This document shows positions 61,626-64,000 of a stretch of DNA of 64,000 nt, one piece after another. Below the pieces are notes generated by a model. The model saw only the letters and a list, made by a program, of their open reading frames with translations, was not told the DNA's origin and made no database searches. The DNA comes from UBA1479 sp002706405 (lineage in GTDB: Bacteria > Pseudomonadota > Alphaproteobacteria > Rhodospirillales > Casp-alpha2): the NCBI GenBank assembly GCA_963972255.1, contig CAXATO010000008.1, positions 124,001 to 188,000 of the forward strand, written 5' to 3'. The translations under genes were made by a program, and so were the position numbers. How positions within the stretch are numbered: position 1 is the first letter of the stretch; each line of letters begins with the position of its first letter.

Positions 61626-61648
61626 TGTCTTAGCTGCGGGAGAGGATC

Positions 61649-63043
61649 ATGACCGGTCGACGTCTTATGGCGCGGTTTGCGTTTGTTGCGGTGGCAACCT
61701 TGGGCATTGGTGCCTGTGGTGCCTTGCAGGAATCGCAGATCTTCACGGACACCTTCTGGGCGGGAAGCCCCCTGAAGAAGAACGACGAGGCCGAACTGGG
61801 CATCGCCGAACTGGCCAAGGGCAATTTCGTCACGGCTGAAAGCCATTTCCAGAAGGCCTTGCAGGCCAACCCGAAGGACGTCGATGCCCTGCTCGGCGCC
61901 GGTATTCTCTACCAGAACACGGGCCAGATCACGAAGTCGCGTCAGATGTACGAGGCCGTGTTGGCCCTGCGTCCGGAAGAATCCCAGCAATTCGTGGTGT
62001 GGAACAACCTGGCGACGCGACCGGCTTCGCAGATCGCCAGCGTCAACCTGTCGCTGCTCGATTCCGGTGAAGTGCCCAGCGCCGTGCGCCTGGGCCAGGC
62101 CCCGGCCGGTTTCCCGGGGGCGCCGACCACCGTTTCCGCGGCACCGACGGGCCACGCTCCGGCCACTTCATTCGGTGCGCCGCCGCCCATGGCGTCGGCC
62201 CAGCCGCAACAGGCCATGGCCGCCCCCGGTGCGCAGATGACCACCATGGACGCCTTTTCCGGCGGCGATCAGAACGTGATCTCGCGGTTCTCGACCATGC
62301 GCGCCCTGAAGGACCAAGGCTTGGTCACGCCGCAGGAATATGCGACCCGGCGCCAAGCCAATGTCGGCGCCCTGCTGCCGCTGACGTCGCCGCCGTCGTC
62401 GGCGGGCCTGGACCGGCCCGTGCCGACCACGGAACAGATTTCCGGGCGCCTGCGCGCCATCGGCCGCGCCCTTGAACTGCGCGCCATTTCCGTGTCGCAG
62501 CACGCGGCGGAACGGAACATGATTCTTGATGCCTTGATGCCGGCGGCACCCGTGCGCCTGGTCAATCCGGCGCCGCCGCCCCAGGGCCTGATGGAGGCCG
62601 CCGACATGGTGCGCCGCCTGGAGCAGCTGCGGGACAGCGGTTACATCTCGTCGGACGAGTACACCCGTGAACGCGCCGCCATTGAAAAGGCGATGCAGCC
62701 GGAAGCGCCCAAGATGGTGTCCGCCCAGGCGGCCCCGACCAGCCTTGTCGACAAGGACAAGGCCGAGAAGGTGGAAAAGCCGAAGGGCCCGCAGCCGGGC
62801 GTGCATCTCGCGTCCTATCGCTCGGAAAAGCAGGCGGAGGACGGCTGGAAGCTGATCCAGCGCCGCCATCGCACCGTGCTCAAGGACATGGAGCATGAGG
62901 TCGCCAAGGTCGATCTCGGCAAGAAGGGCGTCTATTACCGCCTCAAGGCCGGACCGGTGAAATCGGCGAGCGAGGCCAAGGGAATCTGCGCCGACTTGAA
63001 GAAACGCCGCCAGTTCTGCGAGCCGACGACCGTCGGCGGCTGA
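61649..63043 (+). CDS. TPR / SHOCT-repeat / SPOR lipoprotein
   Basis: 464 residues. Lipobox with Cys at 23 (TLGIGAC). TPR-like repeats at about 47-110 (AELAKGNFVTAESHFQKALQ, LLGAGILYQNTGQITKSRQM). Then a disordered Ala/Pro region with three SHOCT-like helices: 210-236 (TMRALKDQGLVTPQEYATRR), 268-297 and 320-349 (RRLEQLRDSGYISSDEYTRE). A SPOR domain lies at the C-terminus (VHLASYRSEKQAEDGWKLIQ, VYYRLKAGPV). SPOR domains bind denuded septal glycan, so a cell-wall or division role is expected. The ATG follows GAGAGG. Confidence 0.85.
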   Translation: MTGRRLMARFAFVAVATLGIGACGALQESQIFTDTFWAGSPLKKNDEAELGIAELAKGNFVTAESHFQKALQANPKDVDALLGAGILYQNTGQITKSRQMYEAVLALRPEESQQFVVWNNLATRPASQIASVNLSLLDSGEVPSAVRLGQAPAGFPGAPTTVSAAPTGHAPATSFGAPPPMASAQPQQAMAAPGAQMTTMDAFSGGDQNVISRFSTMRALKDQGLVTPQEYATRRQANVGALLPLTSPPSSAGLDRPVPTTEQISGRLRAIGRALELRAISVSQHAAERNMILDALMPAAPVRLVNPAPPPQGLMEAADMVRRLEQLRDSGYISSDEYTRERAAIEKAMQPEAPKMVSAQAAPTSLVDKDKAEKVEKPKGPQPGVHLASYRSEKQAEDGWKLIQRRHRTVLKDMEHEVAKVDLGKKGVYYRLKAGPVKSASEAKGICADLKKRRQFCEPTTVGG

Positions 63044-63051
63044 CCGCCGGG

Positions 63052-63780
63052 TCAAACCGTTCCCGGATCATCCTTCCTGAGCGCCGTGGTCAGTGCCGAC
63101 AGCGCGTGGCGCTGGGTGCCGTCCGCGTCGAAATTATCCGCCGCCAGCCAGGTTTCATGGGCCGTCTTGATGGCGGGCCAATCATTATCGGTGATCGCGA
63201 ACCAGGCCGTGTCGCGGCTGCGTCCCTTGACGATCATGTGATTGCGGAACAGGCCTTCATAGGAAAAGCCTAAGCGCTGCGCCGCCCGGCGTGAGGGCGC
63301 GTTGAAGGCGTTGCACTTCCACTCGTACCGCCGATAGCCCAGATCATCGAAGGCATGGGCCATCATCAGATGCATGGCCTCGGTCGCCAGCACCGTGCCC
63401 TGCAGGGCCGGGGAATAGGCGATGTTGCCGACCTCAATGACGCCGTTGGCGGGGTCGATGCGCAGGTAGCTGGCGACGCCGAGCGCCTTGTCCGATGCCT
63501 GGTCGACGATGGCGAAGAACAGGGGATCTTCGCCCGCCGCCGCACCGGTCAGCCAGGTGCTGTAGTCCGTGAAGTCGGCGAACGGGCCGCAGGACATGTA
63601 GTCCCACATGCGTCCGTCCGTGTCGGCGGCGTTGGCCTGCCACAGATCCTGGCCATGGGCCTCGACGGAGAGGGGCTCCAGCCGGCAGCGCGGGCCGGAC
63701 AGTGTGTCGCGGCGGGGGCGGGGGCGGGGCGTCCACCCGGGAAGCGGGGGGCCGAGCGGTCGGTCGGGGGCGTCGGTCAT
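63052..63780 (-). CDS. GNAT-family N-acetyltransferase (RimJ-like)
   Basis: 242 residues. Acceptor-side N-terminus with RRDTLSGPRCRLEPLSVEAH and SCGPFADFTDYSTWL; acetyl-CoA-binding core IEVGNIAYSPALQGTVLATEA and LGYRRYEWKCNAFNAPSRRAAQRLGFSYEG, the RimJ/RimL-like pattern. It acetylates an N-terminal amine or small molecule; the target is unknown. The ATG at 63780 is chosen; the longer open frame upstream is not conserved. It converges with the lipoprotein gene and is divergent from the Gre factor gene. Confidence 0.86.
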   Translation of the reverse strand: MTDAPDRPLGPPLPGWTPRPRPRRDTLSGPRCRLEPLSVEAHGQDLWQANAADTDGRMWDYMSCGPFADFTDYSTWLTGAAAGEDPLFFAIVDQASDKALGVASYLRIDPANGVIEVGNIAYSPALQGTVLATEAMHLMMAHAFDDLGYRRYEWKCNAFNAPSRRAAQRLGFSYEGLFRNHMIVKGRSRDTAWFAITDNDWPAIKTAHETWLAADNFDADGTQRHALSALTTALRKDDPGTV

Positions 63781-63874
63781 GGCGGGCCTGTTCGCGTGAT
63801 TGAAGAATTCAGGGCTTGTAGTATGCGCGCCTGCGCTAGAATAGGTCCATTCCGGGCCAGCGGAGAGGACCAAG

Positions 63875-64000
63875 GTGAGCAAGGCATTCGTGAACGAGGA
63901 CGCGGCGGCGGACGTCGATCTTGAGGACGAGATCGATGACGGCCCAGTGCTGCCGGCGGGGGCGCGCAACCTGTTGACGCCCGAGGGCCATGCCCGCCTG
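63875..64000 (+). CDS. greB: GreA/GreB-family transcription elongation factor (5' end only)
   Basis: 42 codons are visible before the window ends. The product begins MSKAFVNEDAAADVDLEDEI, followed by LPAGARNLLTPEGHARL, which matches the start of alphaproteobacterial GreB-like factors: a short acidic lead, then the TPEGxxRL start of the coiled coil. The family rescues backtracked RNA polymerase. The start is GTG with GAGAGGAC upstream. Confidence 0.7.
   Translation, partial: MSKAFVNEDAAADVDLEDEIDDGPVLPAGARNLLTPEGHARL

Overview
The window is one contiguous stretch of high-GC, gene-dense chromosome from an alphaproteobacterium. The best fit is a Rhodospirillales-like lineage. Pointers are the DUF1013, DUF1192, DUF465 and COQ9 families, three-gene pntAA-pntAB-pntB, a Zn-free L31, zapA-6S RNA-5-FTHF cyclo-ligase synteny, and the ruvCAB-ybgC-tolQRAB-pal-cpoB-tilS-ftsH-folP-glmM order. 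I see no rRNA, tRNA, CRISPR array, insertion sequence, integrase or prophage gene. This is core chromosome, and the interest lies in regulatory RNA elements and a few unusual proteins rather than a mobile island.

Layout. 1-986: 5' part of a gamma-glutamyltransferase gene (minus strand), divergent from the proton-translocating transhydrogenase genes pntAA-pntAB-pntB (1185-4287). 4288-9742: a hairpin-rich spacer, rpsU, def-COQ9, an unrecognised 286-residue protein, purEK and a degenerate GGDEF protein. 9893-15872: a DbpA/DeaD-type helicase with a highly folded leader, a SulP transporter, a glutathione peroxidase, and pfk flanked by two DUF465 genes. 16014-25406: acyl-CoA ligase divergent from prpE, a semialdehyde dehydrogenase, a type Ic aspartate aminotransferase, a DMT exporter, DUF1013 and a quinone oxidoreductase. 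25507-30833: small conserved genes, an intergenic sRNA candidate, two tandem thioesterases, hsp20 with a ROSE-like thermometer, a membrane class III cyclase, rpmE and cyaY.

30807-39426 (all minus): an MFS exporter, a MotA-like/MotB-like/OmpA-like envelope trio, suhB, efp, thiE, an unknown 148-residue protein and gap. 39665-45140: a DUF4164-like gene, zapA, 6S RNA, 5-FTHF cyclo-ligase, ymdB-like, yebC and ruvCAB. 45137-57664: the Tol-Pal cell-envelope cluster running into tilS, ftsH, folP, glmM and thiD. 57673-61356: a MocR-type regulator divergent from a threonine dehydratase and a tartrate/D-malate dehydrogenase. 61649-64000: a TPR/SHOCT/SPOR lipoprotein, a GNAT acetyltransferase, and the start of a Gre factor.

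Functional themes are redox and one-carbon supply (Pnt, PurEK, FolP, 5-FTHF cyclo-ligase), short-chain acyl-CoA metabolism (acyl-CoA ligase, PrpE, three hot-dog thioesterases), envelope energisation and constriction (Tol-Pal-CpoB plus a second MotA/MotB-like motor, FtsH, GlmM), and DNA repair (RuvABC). Function calls come from motifs and family recall; no database search was run.
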